From positions 17,592,288 to 17,652,287 of the forward strand of contig NC_092676.1 of NCBI RefSeq assembly GCF_964355755.1: 60,000 nt of DNA. The letters run 5' to 3'. Below, piece after piece: positions 33,818-45,169 of this stretch; the first letter of the stretch is position 1; each line of letters begins with the position of its first letter. The notes under the pieces are model-generated. The model worked only from the letters and a program-made list of their open reading frames with translations, did no database searches and was not told the DNA's origin. The position numbers and the translations under genes were made by a program. Source of the DNA: Antedon mediterranea. Its lineage: Eukaryota; Echinodermata; Crinoidea; Comatulida; Antedonidae.

Positions 33818-36800
33818 TCAAAAATAGAATTCATCGCTAACACATTGTAATGCATTGCCTGAATTCAGTACTGAGTCTTCGAAGTCTGCTTCAATAACAT
33901 CTAAACGGTTAAGTTCTAATGAAATACTATCCCATAGACTTGTTCCGTCACTGGTGCTGTCATCGGAAACTGGCCTATAGTGGTTATTTAGATATCCTTT
34001 GTGTTGACCGGTTGCTGTATCTCTATTTGTTAACGTACCGTCTTGATTTTTCGAACTATTAGTATTTAATCCGACTAGAGATTTACTTCTACAACTACTA
34101 GTTGAATCTCCATTTTCTGCTTGCTTCAGACCATCACTTATTCCCGCGTGAAGATCTGTAGGTTCTTCAATATCTGTCACCCGTCTCTCGTCCATCGCCT
34201 CAAAAGATTCATCTGTACTTGTTTCAGATTCGTTTAATTCTTCGTCTGAATCACTTATGTGCAATGTACTTGACAATGATGTTATTGAAAGGGTTTTCCC
34301 GTTTCCGTCAATTCTTTCATCTCGTTTACCAGGTATTATATCTAAGTCACCATATTCATTGATCTTTACTGTTAATGTTTTTTTAAAGTCTTCCAGCATT
34401 GAATCATCGACTGTGTTAATGCAATCATCCTGGTAACTTGAATCTCCATAGCCGTTTTTAAATGCTACTTCCACTGGTGTTAAAGGAATCGGAGTAGTTG
34501 GACCAGAGTATTCACAGGTTGTTTTTGGTTTTGATGTATAACATTTAAGTTCATCGTTAATGATAGCGTCTGAGACTACGTGGTTCGTATCAGGACCATT
34601 CCAGGCTGATTCTTCGTGACCGTTCAAATATAAATGGTCACTATTAAATCTTCTCATTTCCCCATAACCCATTGTCCGCTCCGCCATATACTGACCAAAC
34701 TCGATCATGTCTTCACGCGATAGGTAACGTTTATGGACATCTTTCCATTTACCCTCCATATTTACGTCATGAGTTATCCCTGCTTTTTGATAGTGACGCC
34801 CTATGGCGACGTAATCATCTTGTAAGTCGCGTCCTTTATTATCATAACAGTGGACTTCAGGTTTGACATTCAAATGGTATTTATTAGATCTGTTACATTT
34901 TTTCTTATGTTTACAACATAAGTAGCAAAATATGATAGTGATTATTGTTGACGTCGATGTTACTATAGCTGTTACGATAATAACAACCAGATTGTTCCGC
35001 GATACATTGGTTGTTAATGTTAGATTTGATGTTTGTATCTGTATAGTTTTTGTATCTTGCCCCATTACATTGGTTGCAGTGCATCTGTATTCTTCAATTC
35101 TTGTATCTGTGATTTCTGAAATCAGAAGTATGCCGTCAGTGATTTTGATTTCTGTGGTTTGAACCGTTTCAATATTTGTACAATTTATTTTAGGTATTGG
35201 AATTCCGTAAGCCATGCACGTTATGTTAAATTTACCTCTAGCGTTGGGAACTACTACATTAGAAACGAAGTCAACAACTGGCGGTTTACAAACCATCTCA
35301 TCCACTGGCAAATCAAAAACGTCTTGTAGGTAAAATTCATTTGGCGATTGGCATATTATCTGTGAATTGTCTAGGAAAGGAAACGTTTCCTTATCTGAAA
35401 ATAATTTCAGAAACTCTTTAAAAAAACAGTCACAACTCCAGGGATTATTTTGCAAACGAAGTTGACGAATGTTCGGTAGTTTCCCAAATGCATTGCGATT
35501 TAAGTTAGTCAAGCAAGTATTCTGTAAATTTAATAGTTCTAAGTGCTTTAATTCACCGAAAGCAAGTGCCTCTATTTGTTGTAAACACATGCCAGACAAG
35601 TCCAATTCTAGTAACGCTTTGAAATTTGTAAAAGAAGAATTTCCGACGAATGTGATATTGTTATTTGAAAGATCTAGCACAGTTACGTAACTCATACTAT
35701 GTATACTCGGAATTTCTGTCAAGATATTTGCTTTCAAAATCAGATGCCTTAGTTCTGGAAAAATATCAAAAGTTTCAGTTGATACAGATTTGATATGGTT
35801 AAATGACAGATCAAGTAATTGTATATTTTTCCAATTACAGTCAGTGGGACCATTGACGGTTTGAATACGGTTGTGATGCAATGAAAGCTCTTTCACGTTT
35901 TCATGACAGTAAAATAGGATTTCTTCTGAATTTTTTATCTTATTATTAGAGAGAAAGATGCTTTCTAAATTCAAAGAATGTTGAAATGCGTTTGCTTCAA
36001 TTGAGTGTATATTATTTCTAGATAAATCCAGTTTGATAAGAGATGACAATCCATTTAAGGTTTCTCTTGATATGTGATCAATGTTGTTTCTACGAAGATT
36101 CAGCTCTAACAGACTAATCAATGACGACAATGATTTATTAGTTATTGAGTGGATGTTATTGTTTTCAAGATTTAGATACTTCAAATGTTTTTGGCCCGTG
36201 AACAGGTCTACTGACAACTCTTTGATTAAGTTGCCACTTATGTCCAGCCTTACGAGACGCTTCATTTTTGAAAATGTGTGACCCGGTAAATCAATTATAC
36301 TATTAACAGAAATATCCAAGTCTACAACGGTAACTAATCCTTCAAACGAATCTTCTTCGATTGTATCAATAGAGTTAAAAGAAATGTTTAAAAACGAAAG
36401 AGTTCTTAGGCCGCTGAAAACAAATCGCGGCAGTGTTTTTATTTGGTTAAGTGACAGGTCAAGTCGTTCCAGACTAGATAATTTGTTAAAACTATCTGAA
36501 AGACTTTTTACTTTATTTTTGCTGATATCAATTGTTCTCAGTGATTCTGCGACGTTGGAAAATGCACTATTACCAATAAATGCAATTTGATTGTTAGAAA
36601 AGTTTAGTTCTTCAAGTCTGTTCATATTGTTGAAAAGATTTCCAGTTAGTTTAGTTACGTTATTACAACTTAACAGAATTGTAGTGATATTCGGCAAATT
36701 AGAAATTTGATCTAATTTTCTATCTGATATGCTATTATTGTTTAAATTTAAAAATTGAAGACTGGGAAAATCTGATAATCCAACTTGCGTTATGTTATTA

Positions 36801-37861
36801 TCTTGCAAATACAGTTTAGAAAGTGTGTTCGTTTGGCAAAAAGTTTCAGCGTGTACCGCCTTAAGATTATTTCTTTCAAGATGAATTTCGGTAAGTTTAT
36901 TGTTGTTCCGAAAAAGACATTTTGGCAACTTTAAAATGTTATTGTCCTGGAAATATATAGCCCGTAAGCTATCGTAATTTCCCAAACTTACATTATTCAG
37001 CGTTAGTATCCGGTTGTCACTAAAATCCATCGTATGTATTGAGTGTAGTGGATAACTGGATGGTATACTTGCCAAGAGATTTCCGCTAAAATTAGCAAAT
37101 TGCAATCCTTTCGTATTTTCAAGAACTAGTTTATCTGTACTGTGAATAAAGTTTTTTTCAACACTCAAAACTCGTAAATTCTTAATGTTATGTAATTTCA
37201 AATTGGCTAACATGTTTGATCCAAAATGAAGTTCTTCTATAGAGTTAGGAAAACGAAAACCTTGAAAGGATGAACCAGTAAATTTATTACCTCTCAAATC
37301 AAGAATTTTAAGTTTACCAAATTTCAGAAACGCGTCAACATTGAGGGTCGATAATTCATTGTTACGCAAATAAAGGTTTTCTAAAAGTGTGCATTGCGGA
37401 CAAAATTTATTAGAAAGTGTACGTATCATGTTATCGTTAATATTTATTGTTCGTATGTTTGTGCAATTGATAAACATTCCATTAGGTAAAATTCGTAATT
37501 TATTTCCACGTAAATTAATGTTTTCAAAGAAAGGTAAATCGACAAATGCTTCTTCTTCAATCGTTTTTACCTCGTTTAACGATATATTGATGAACATTAG
37601 CTTCTCTAAATGATGGAATTGCTTATAAGATATAGTACTTATTTGGTTTTCTTCTAATAATATTTGTTGCGTGTCCTTTGGAAATTCTATCGGAACATAA
37701 CGATGAGTCTGGCGTTGACAATTAACAGAAGTAGTTGCTAATTCGGTAAGGTTACATTCACATGAGCAGAATAATGGACACGTTTCTGTGGATTCAACAA
37801 TATTAAAGGCATGTACGCACAGCATGACAATTACAGATATTAGGATAAAGAACTTCTTCAT
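33818..37861 (-). CDS. Large LRR-Ig single-pass receptor with intronless coding sequence
   Basis: The protein has 1347 aa from the ATG at 37861. The open frame continues upstream to 37942, but a splice acceptor (TCTCTCTACAG, exon from 37923) lies inside that extension, and the signal peptide MKKFFILISVIVMLCVHAF begins at 37861, so I prefer this start. Domains in order: Cys-rich LRR N-cap (CPLFCSCEC), about 31 leucine-rich repeats (to about residue 806), LRR C-cap beginning NPWSCDCFF, one Ig-like domain (about 868-945, Cys in ITCMAYG and YRCTATN), transmembrane helix (about 959-985) followed by CCKHKKKC, and a 360-residue cytoplasmic tail with acidic Ser-rich stretches and no TIR or kinase domain. 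It resembles LRIG, LINGO and AMIGO-type receptors in plan, but the number of LRRs is far higher and there is only one Ig. The role, adhesion or signalling at the cell surface, is inferred from architecture. Confidence 0.88.
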   Translation of the reverse strand: MKKFFILISVIVMLCVHAFNIVESTETCPLFCSCECNLTELATTSVNCQRQTHRYVPIEFPKDTQQILLEENQISTISYKQFHHLEKLMFINISLNEVKTIEEEAFVDLPFFENINLRGNKLRILPNGMFINCTNIRTININDNMIRTLSNKFCPQCTLLENLYLRNNELSTLNVDAFLKFGKLKILDLRGNKFTGSSFQGFRFPNSIEELHFGSNMLANLKLHNIKNLRVLSVEKNFIHSTDKLVLENTKGLQFANFSGNLLASIPSSYPLHSIHTMDFSDNRILTLNNVSLGNYDSLRAIYFQDNNILKLPKCLFRNNNKLTEIHLERNNLKAVHAETFCQTNTLSKLYLQDNNITQVGLSDFPSLQFLNLNNNSISDRKLDQISNLPNITTILLSCNNVTKLTGNLFNNMNRLEELNFSNNQIAFIGNSAFSNVAESLRTIDISKNKVKSLSDSFNKLSSLERLDLSLNQIKTLPRFVFSGLRTLSFLNISFNSIDTIEEDSFEGLVTVVDLDISVNSIIDLPGHTFSKMKRLVRLDISGNLIKELSVDLFTGQKHLKYLNLENNNIHSITNKSLSSLISLLELNLRRNNIDHISRETLNGLSSLIKLDLSRNNIHSIEANAFQHSLNLESIFLSNNKIKNSEEILFYCHENVKELSLHHNRIQTVNGPTDCNWKNIQLLDLSFNHIKSVSTETFDIFPELRHLILKANILTEIPSIHSMSYVTVLDLSNNNITFVGNSSFTNFKALLELDLSGMCLQQIEALAFGELKHLELLNLQNTCLTNLNRNAFGKLPNIRQLRLQNNPWSCDCFFKEFLKLFSDKETFPFLDNSQIICQSPNEFYLQDVFDLPVDEMVCKPPVVDFVSNVVVPNARGKFNITCMAYGIPIPKINCTNIETVQTTEIKITDGILLISEITDTRIEEYRCTATNVMGQDTKTIQIQTSNLTLTTNVSRNNLVVIIVTAIVTSTSTIITIIFCYLCCKHKKKCNRSNKYHLNVKPEVHCYDNKGRDLQDDYVAIGRHYQKAGITHDVNMEGKWKDVHKRYLSREDMIEFGQYMAERTMGYGEMRRFNSDHLYLNGHEESAWNGPDTNHVVSDAIINDELKCYTSKPKTTCEYSGPTTPIPLTPVEVAFKNGYGDSSYQDDCINTVDDSMLEDFKKTLTVKINEYGDLDIIPGKRDERIDGNGKTLSITSLSSTLHISDSDEELNESETSTDESFEAMDERRVTDIEEPTDLHAGISDGLKQAENGDSTSSCRSKSLVGLNTNSSKNQDGTLTNRDTATGQHKGYLNNHYRPVSDDSTSDGTSLWDSISLELNRLDVIEADFEDSVLNSGNALQCVSDEFYF

Positions 37862-38819
37862 GACTGCTTGATGATATTGTGAACTGTTGTCAACTATGAT
37901 ACGATTTTTCCACATCAGAGAACCTGTAGAGAGACGAGACAATTACTAGACAGTTCAACTGTAGTGGTTACTAACACATTGACGGCTAAACAAATCAATT
38001 TTGCATATCTCAAATAATGTTTTTCAATTTCTATTAGAAGACTTCTGAATACTGTAGTTTTTGCACTAACTATAAGTCTGTGAGGTAATTTGTCTTAAAA
38101 TGACGAATCCAAGCTCTTTTTGGTATATAAACGCTCACATTAGACATTAATAAAACTCCGATTACAAACCAAAACAAACATCGTTAGACTATACAAATTT
38201 AAAGCCTTCCTACCTGATAATACGTATTTGTATTTTGCTGTTGTAAAGTTGCGTCTTTCCAAACCGTTTACTATAACATAACAAATTGAAATGACAGTAA
38301 TGACTAATAGTTTCTACTAAGTGTTTACTATAAAATAGCACGGTTGAATTCAAGAGGAATAGAACAGTTGTGAATAAAATACACCTACACCACTTCAGAT
38401 TCGCTTATCTCTTATAATTATTTCTATTTCAAAAATCTTCTTTTGTTCCACATTGTTGGATTTATATTTTAAACGTACTACAGATCTTTAGAATCGTCGA
38501 GTTGTACTCAAACCACTAATATGTCAAGTGGGATGTGGCAGTGAATACATTCCCACTACAGATATAGAACTATGTGAACACTAAAAAAGTGTTACACAAA
38601 TTTACATTCTTCTTTGTTAGGCCTATCATTATTATAATCGAATTCATTACTGCCGGTATCTAGCGGCAATAAAAAGGTTGCTACGGCCTATCGTATCTGC
38701 ATCTGCATATCCATAACATTTAACACCTAACTAATAACTTAAACCACCTTTTACCACGCTCTAACTTAATAATAAATAAATTCGGAAATTTAAAAAATGC
38801 TTATACTAGATCTCGATGA

Positions 38820-38965
38820 CAGTGCTCTGTTTACCCTATCAAACATTGTGTGACAAATAAATGTGATGTGTCCATATATGGACATGCTGATGTCATATCA
38901 CTACAATATTTGGGCACATCACACTATTTTTGTCAAACTAGTTTGATAGTATAGACAGTGCTTAA
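38820..38965. mobile_element. MITE of the TCTGTCTACACTATC family, copy 2
   Basis: It has inverted ends (CTCTGTTTACCCTATCAAAC and GTTTGATAGTATAGACAG) and interior ATATTTGGGCACATCAC and TATGGACATG, like the copies in AQR intron 10 and at 49770. Confidence 0.7.
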
Positions 38966-39983
38966 GACGAAAGATTAAAAAAAATTAAGAAAGCAAGATT
39001 TCTCACGCTGTATATACAAAAGGAATTGTTGTAATACCTCGTCATTCCACATAAGTGCTTTTAAATGTACTTGAACTCTGAAAGCACAATATAACCGTAG
39101 TTATTTTATCAAACACAATAAATTTCAAGAAAAATAATATTTACATTTCCGTTTTCAACATTTTGTTCTGATTGGCACTTTTAAAATGAACTATTGTTAT
39201 GAACAAATTGTAATAAGTACTTTCAGATAATACAATACATAGCGTTATTAATAACTTTGATCCTCTTACCATATGGCCCGGGTCAAACTAATTCTGTTAT
39301 TCTAAAGAAACAAAGTAGACGATACAGCACACATTGATGATTGATATTTATTCGCTATTAGTTTTAAAACAGTTCAATCGGTTAAAAATGGCGCTGTGGT
39401 GTTCTTGGTTCTTAGTGTGATAATCCCTTTTGTAGCTGAAACAAGCTGGGTGTAGTTGAACCTGATATAAACAACAACAAGCCCCATAACTGCTTTAACA
39501 GTAATTAACAGGGGTCGATTTGAACCAGGACACCGGGGGTAGCCTCCTACTCATCACGAAAAATATCCTGGGTTATTTAGAGTGCACACGGGACATATGT
39601 TTTTAAGTCTACCACCAGAATTATCTCTTTCGTTTGCGTCGCCCCAGCATTAACCGCTCGGCCACTAGAGACTCGACATGTGATGTATAAAAAACTTAAG
39701 TTTATCATAAAAACGTTACATTAAAATGAACAATTTACACCAAAGAAATACTGGAAATGCATTTGATTGGATAGTGAATTTTTTTAAACCTTCGGCTTGG
39801 TACGTTGCTATAACAACCATCATTTGTGTATGCACACATAAAGATCAAGCTGATGTATATTATATGTATGTATATATAATTTGAAATGATAAAGATAAGG
39901 AAATTCTAACTTCTCTAATAATGTTAGGCCTAACAATCTGTTATTAGGTATTCCCAATCGTGGTATATGATCCCTATCATCAC

Positions 39984-40045
39984 TCTACAGCTCACTATGT
40001 CGGTCGGTCGGTCGGTAAACACTAACTTGTATATGGCCTTGTCTT
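39984..40045 (+). repeat. Dispersed CGGT-type repeat, copy 4 (short)
   Basis: CTCACTATGTCGGTCGGTCG then GTAAACACTAACTTG and GGCCTTGT; the central segment is deleted. Confidence 0.65.
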
Positions 40046-40590
40046 GATATCAGTTTCATCTAGTTATGTCAATTTTTAAAGTATATGGCCAGGAATCGAC
40101 GTGGTTATGTTTTTACGGTGAGCAATAAAGAATTACGCGGACTACGGACGATTTAACGAAATCACGTTCGTAATCATATCTTCACAAGCATGAATCACAA
40201 TTAAATACATTTTTTACTCAAAAATTTCAGGTCATATTTCATCATAATTATGGCACTATAATTACGTGCGTAGCGCATATAATGCATGCGTACGCGCGCT
40301 TAAAATTGTCAAAATTTATTTTCGATGAAATTAAAGTACGTTTCAGGCAATTTGAAGCGTTTAAAAAATTGCCATGAGTCCGCAGATTTTTGCACGCGCA
40401 CTGCGCGTTAAACGTTAGTGCGCACTCTTTTGGCCCGATTTCGGTTTTACAACCTTTCTTTAATAATATCATCAAGAAACTCCATGTTTTTCTGCTCTTG
40501 CCACCTCTTCTGATAATCTATAAGATTTCCTTTTTCATCTAACACCTCCTTTAAAGCAAATTGCAGCATCAACTGTAGTATTTTTACTTT

Positions 40591-40685
40591 AATCTACAGC
40601 TCACTATGTCAGTCGGTTGGTCGGTCGGTTTGTCGGTCGGTAAACACTAACTCAAATTTGGGCACGCGACTGCAGCCATGACATT
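40591..40685 (+). repeat. Dispersed CGGT-type repeat, copy 5
   Basis: AGCTCACTATGTCAGTCGGT, then an enlarged CGGT/TGGT run, AAACACTAACTCAAATTTGG and GCACGCGACTGCAGCCATG. Confidence 0.7.
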
Positions 40686-41639
40686 GTTTTTAAATAAACG
40701 AGTGTAATTTTTTTGGAGCTCCTTTCACACATTTTATCAATATTTGTAGTATTTTGGTGAATGTGTGGGAAATGAATGAAACAAACCTAGCTTTTTTTTT
40801 TGCATTCAACAGCGGAAAACCCGCCACTATCAGAATGAAAATATTCGTTTAAAAACGAAATTAGCCCAGATGTTATCTAGAAAAATATTTTTCGCTTCAA
40901 CCATTTGAAATAATTTACAGAAAAAGAAACTTCGATCTTACCCTCTTTTATTATGTACTTCATTTACGAAATACATATAATAATACAATTGAATCAATAA
41001 GTTTTTACGTCATATCAGTCAGTTATCTTGTCGATTTTTTCATTTTGATTCAGTGTGGGGCATTTGAACTACTGTACCTGATCAATACGTGGTGACCTAC
41101 AAATTGTCCCCCTGCCTAAATAATTAATTCATCATCAACACTCTTGCCTTTGCCTGCCTATGTGATGTTAACTCTACCCACAGTATTTCCCACAACGAAT
41201 GTGCATGTAGAGAGCGTCGATACTCGGTTGATAGTTCTCGAACATAAAAAGCAGATGATTGAAGTAGGCCTATTGCTACACAAGAAAATCACATATTTGT
41301 ACTATTTCAATAAAATTTTATTGTTACTGAATTTTATTTATAACGTCTCCTTCGAGTTTCATAGTATTCCTGTAGGCTAATTATTTAACATAGTTTGTGT
41401 TTATGAGTGTGAATAAATTAAATGGATTGCTTATTGATTACGAAATCGTCACGAGGGTCTTTAAAATCAATTACTGTGTACAGATTAACAATACCAGTAT
41501 AAATCATTAATTTATTCTAGTTTCAATAATAATAAGATCACAAAAATATTTACCTATAGATTAACTACTATTATTATGTATACAGTATAAATTAATTTAT
41601 TATAAATCCAAAGGCAAATTACTGAAAAAAATGACAATG

Positions 41640-41750
41640 CTGTGGGTATCAGTGGCTGGATCTCAATGGAGATACAACAAAAAAGCGAAAAGCTAAATCA
41701 AAACGATAAAGTAAACAGCCAGAAAAGTTGGCAGAGCTTAATTTATTATA
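41640..41750 (+). repeat. Dispersed repeat, copy 2
   Basis: It matches 44645-44760 directly and 4735-4880 in reverse (GGCAAATTACTGA, CAGTGGCTGGATCTC, AAACAGCCAGAAAA). Confidence 0.6.
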
Positions 41751-42114
41751 AATAAATAATTATGATTACTGAGTATTATATTATTATCTTTTAAAGCATG
41801 AGGGAATTACGTTTCTCATCAATGCTTAAAACCCTTGATAAGATGCTGTTGATAGTCTAGTAATGTTACAACCAATGTATGCCTATTTGGTTAACTATAA
41901 ATATAATCAAAATACAAATGAATTACACTACAAAATGTGTATGGCCATGGCATTTGAATGAAATACTAAGCCAGGATATAATTCTGCATATAAATAATAT
42001 CTAACACTACAGGATTCCAACAACACCGACAACCAATGAATACAGAATGACTTTGCTTGAATAACTTTCTTGAGTTAGAATATGCTAGTACTTGCTTTCT
42101 TTTCCAACATATCC

Positions 42115-43174
42115 TTACTGTGGTGGTGGGTAGTAGTAGGCAGGAGGTGGTGCCTATAACAAAAATTAAAACATTATTCAATAAATGTCGATAATGCTTC
42201 CTGTTAATCCCATCGGATTTTTTATTTCTAAAGCTTTGTCTGGCAAACTTTAGAGTTTGGCAAGAAACAATGTTCAAAGTTTAAACCAGTTGAGAAAAAC
42301 TTTCACGTTTTATAAATTTTCAAATTCCATTCACCTTTGACAATTAATTATTAAACAATTAAATTAGACAATTTAATTAGCAAAGATGTGAACGCGAATG
42401 TAAATTATTAGAACTGAAAGACATTTTATAACCAATAATGGCTGTGTATAATTTTACCTGTACGTGTACAACTTTAGTTTCTGGTTGCGATCTTGAGCTT
42501 GCAACTGCTGCTCCTGCAACTGCACCAACGGCTAAAGCTGCAACTGGAGCTCCGTGGTGGTGATGACCGCGACCATGGTGATGATGGTGTCCTCTCTGCA
42601 ATAAAAACATGACAATCGTACTACAGACAATACCGTACATACAATAATAGTATCGTAACTAAAAACACTTGTTATCAACTTCCGATTTCTAAGTATTTCC
42701 TTATTTATTCACTAGTTCAATAGACTGTAGCCTAATTTTCGGAAATGTGCACATTTCTTTCGAAACAAATTCTTGAATTGTTTCAATATATCGAGGAAAA
42801 AAATCAAAGAATATCGTCTGAAATACAAACACGAAACGAAATAAATGTAGGACTATTCCATATTGCAATTTAGTGAAGAAAAGTAATAAAAATAAAAAAT
42901 AAAACAAAAGCAATTGCCATAATCATCACAATAACAATACTAGGCATGATTATTAAAAAATCATATGCCTATTTCAAAACTGACCGCCTGATTAAACTCT
43001 ATTATTTTATGAGTGGAAATCTAAGTATATAGGCCTAAATCATATTTCTATTTTCACTCAAACCAGGAAGCATTTAAAGCTCAACTCTGTAATAACATTT
43101 GAACTTACGCCTCCATGATGTCCCCCGCCGTGGTGGCCGCCGCCGCCTCCGTGATGTCCTCCACCTCTAGGCAT
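42115..43174 (-). CDS. Small Gly/His-rich protein, three coding exons (unrecognised family)
   Basis: Coding exons are 43109-43174, 42458-42595 and 42115-42153, each with GT-AG borders (donors GTAAGT and GTAAAA, acceptors TTATTGCAG and TTTGTTATAG). All three are multiples of 3 and give 80 aa. Exon 1 encodes MPRGGGHH followed by Gly/His runs. Exon 2 encodes RGHHHHHGRGHHHH, an Ala/Val/Gly-rich stretch APVAALAVGAVAGAAVAS and a polar segment ending KVVHVQ. Exon 3 encodes APPPAYYYPPPQ. There is no clear signal peptide. The His runs suggest divalent-metal or pH-dependent binding, and the Pro-Tyr tail could bind WW- or SH3-type domains; both are inference. Exon borders fall between compositional modules. 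I do not recognise a named family. Confidence 0.72.
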
Positions 43175-43522
43175 TGTGTATTTCTGTAGGATTCAACGGT
43201 GTTCTTCGAAATAGGCGATGTTAACAAGATGACTTGTTACGGATACTAATGAAAATTATATTATTTGTTGGCTTTTATCTTGTTGTTAATACAAAAGTTA
43301 CTGGTATTATTCATGTGATTACTTCATTATAATTGTAAATATGTTAATTATATTGTCTTTGTTATACATTATTCATAGCTGTATCAACAGGTATTGTCAT
43401 CATTATCAACATCATCGACACAGAATTAATGGTATATGCCTATCATTGTTAGAAAATACTGCTGGTTAAAGTCTTAAAACCAATACACAATGGTTTTTCA
43501 ACCAATGTGTTCAACATTTTCT

Positions 43523-43620
43523 AGTCGCGTGCAACGCGACTCTACAACTCACTATATCGGTCGGTTGGTAAACACTAACTTGAGCACGCGACTGCAGCCA
43601 TGTACATGACCTTGTTCAAT
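43523..43620 (+). repeat. Dispersed CGGT-type repeat, copy 6
   Basis: This is the fullest copy: CTAGTCGCGTGCAACGCGAC, CTCACTATATCGGTCGGTTG, GCACGCGACTGCAGCCATG, then CCTTGTT. Confidence 0.75.
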
Positions 43621-43828
43621 ATGAACTTTAAACAGGTTTAAAATGAAAAAATGAAAAAAACTTGAATATGCCATTTTGTAGTTTTAACTTTTGGAAAAAT
43701 TATGATATTTATAGATTTCGCTTATTAAAATAACAAAATAAACAGTTAAATTTAATAACTTTTCTACCGAATGTTTGGTAAACGGAAATAATTAATGTTA
43801 TGTGATATTTAAATGGCGTATTAAAGAC

Positions 43829-44087
43829 GTATTGTTCCCCAAAAACATGAAAAAGGAAGATTACTAATAAAAACTTTAAATGACAGCCATTTCGCTGTTT
43901 TAATGAAATTAATTACAAACAATTATGTTTTCACTTGTAAAAAAGACAAAATAAACGGTTCAATCTAACCAAAAACCCATTGACTTCCAGTATTTTTTGC
44001 CTCAAATTTTTCATTATGTGACATTAAAATGACAAATTCATCAAAAACATTTTTTATATATAAATTTTTTTTTTCAGTGAACAATAT
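43829..44087 (+). mobile_element. MITE of the GTATTGTCCCC family, copy 1
   Basis: It opens GTATTGTTCCCCAAAAACAT and closes TTTTTTTCAGTGAACAATAT, an inverted pair. The interior contains AACCAAAAACCCATTGACTT and TATGTGACATTAAAATGACA. Related segments are at 44340-44620, 45170-45412 (minus), 49310-49510 and 56793-58005. Confidence 0.7.
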
Positions 44088-44339
44088 AAATTCATAATTT
44101 ATTTCAAATAAAATTGTCATTAATAGTGAGCGGTATAAACATAAACTAGACACGGGTACTGTTAATATGATTTAATTATTTTATTTATTTCAACAATATT
44201 TTGTGAGGGTATCTCACCAAGCTGATCATTAGGGACAGACCCTCAACAATAATGAGAACAATGAATACAGTAGGCATATAAGATAAAGATGTAAAAAAAC
44301 ATGAACAATGAATTAATATTAATTAAACCAGATTTTGAA

Positions 44340-44620
44340 TAGATCATTATTATTAGTTTAGTAAAGTTAATCACTTCCGTATGATGAAAAACCACAAAAA
44401 TAATGTTTTCACTTATAAAATTACAAAATACTGTAAATGGTTAATTTCAACCAAAAGCCCGTTCTCTATGTGACTATTTTTTGCTTTAAATTACAGTTTT
44501 TTCAAGTAAATACATTTTTTTCGATCAAATTTTTGGTCAAAGTGAATAACTATTATGTGACATTAAAATGACATTTTCAACAACAAAAAATGTTAAGAAG
44601 TATTTTTTCATTCGGAAAAA
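44340..44620 (+). mobile_element. MITE of the GTATTGTCCCC family, copy 2 (left end lost)
   Basis: It shares TTTTTTGCTTTAAATTACAG and ACTATTATGTGACATTAAAA with the other copies. The terminal repeat is not visible on the left. Confidence 0.6.
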
Positions 44621-44644
44621 ACATCTTTTAATAATAATAATAAT

Positions 44645-44760
44645 AGGTTGATATAAAATAAAAGGCAAATTACTGACAAATTGTCAATGCTGTGGATATC
44701 AGTGGCTGGATCTCGATCGATGGAGATACAAAATAAAACAAGCTAAACAGCCAGAAAAAT
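44645..44760 (+). repeat. Dispersed repeat, copy 3
   Basis: It is a direct match to 41640-41750, including GGCAAATTACTGACAAATTG, CAGTGGCTGGATCTCGATC and AAACAGCCAGAAAAATACC. Confidence 0.6.
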
Positions 44761-45169
44761 ACCTGGATAGAGATAGAGAATGTAAAGCCATTAATCGCTG
44801 CCTCAATGGAACAAAATGAGACACAGGTTGGTGAATAGAGAGTGGTAGAAAACAATGAAGATATATATAACATTTATATTTATATCTTATCTGATTTTCC
44901 ACAATCCTACGTTTTATAAACAAACAGCGACTTATTCTGGATTTTATCGTTGATCGTAGTCGGTGCTATGAGTAAAGAATGAAGGCATAAATATAGGGAA
45001 TATTGTAACAATTTTCAAATTTTGTTTGTTTCTAAACATGGTCTGTACAATATATGTTTCTTTTTTATTGGCATGTTTTGTTGTGAAAACAGAAGAAATA
45101 ATTAAGAAAATGAAAGAGAAATAAGTGAAAAGTACAATCCTGTTCATGTAAATTAAATTAAATCAAAAA

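Larger units (their letters stand above)
38000..42110. other. Spacer rich in short repeats
   Basis: It contains a MITE copy (38820-38965), a tRNA-like SINE fragment on the minus strand (about 39485-39690, reading GTGGCCGAGCGGTTAATGC), two CGGT-type repeats (39984-40045, 40591-40685) and a dispersed repeat (41640-41750). The CpG-containing stretch 40250-40440 with GCGCGC words gives a 75-codon frame that I do not support. No exons were found. Confidence 0.5.

Noticed and set aside
34672-37613. Several plus-strand frames of 64-76 codons
   Set aside because: They are antisense shadows of the LRR-Ig gene.
40248-40475. 75-codon minus frame in a GCGC-rich stretch
   Set aside because: No splice sites, start context or family; composition looks like a local repeat.
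42377-42640. 87-codon unspliced frame with His runs
   Set aside because: It is exon 2 of the three-exon Gly/His gene read through both introns; the spliced model explains it better.
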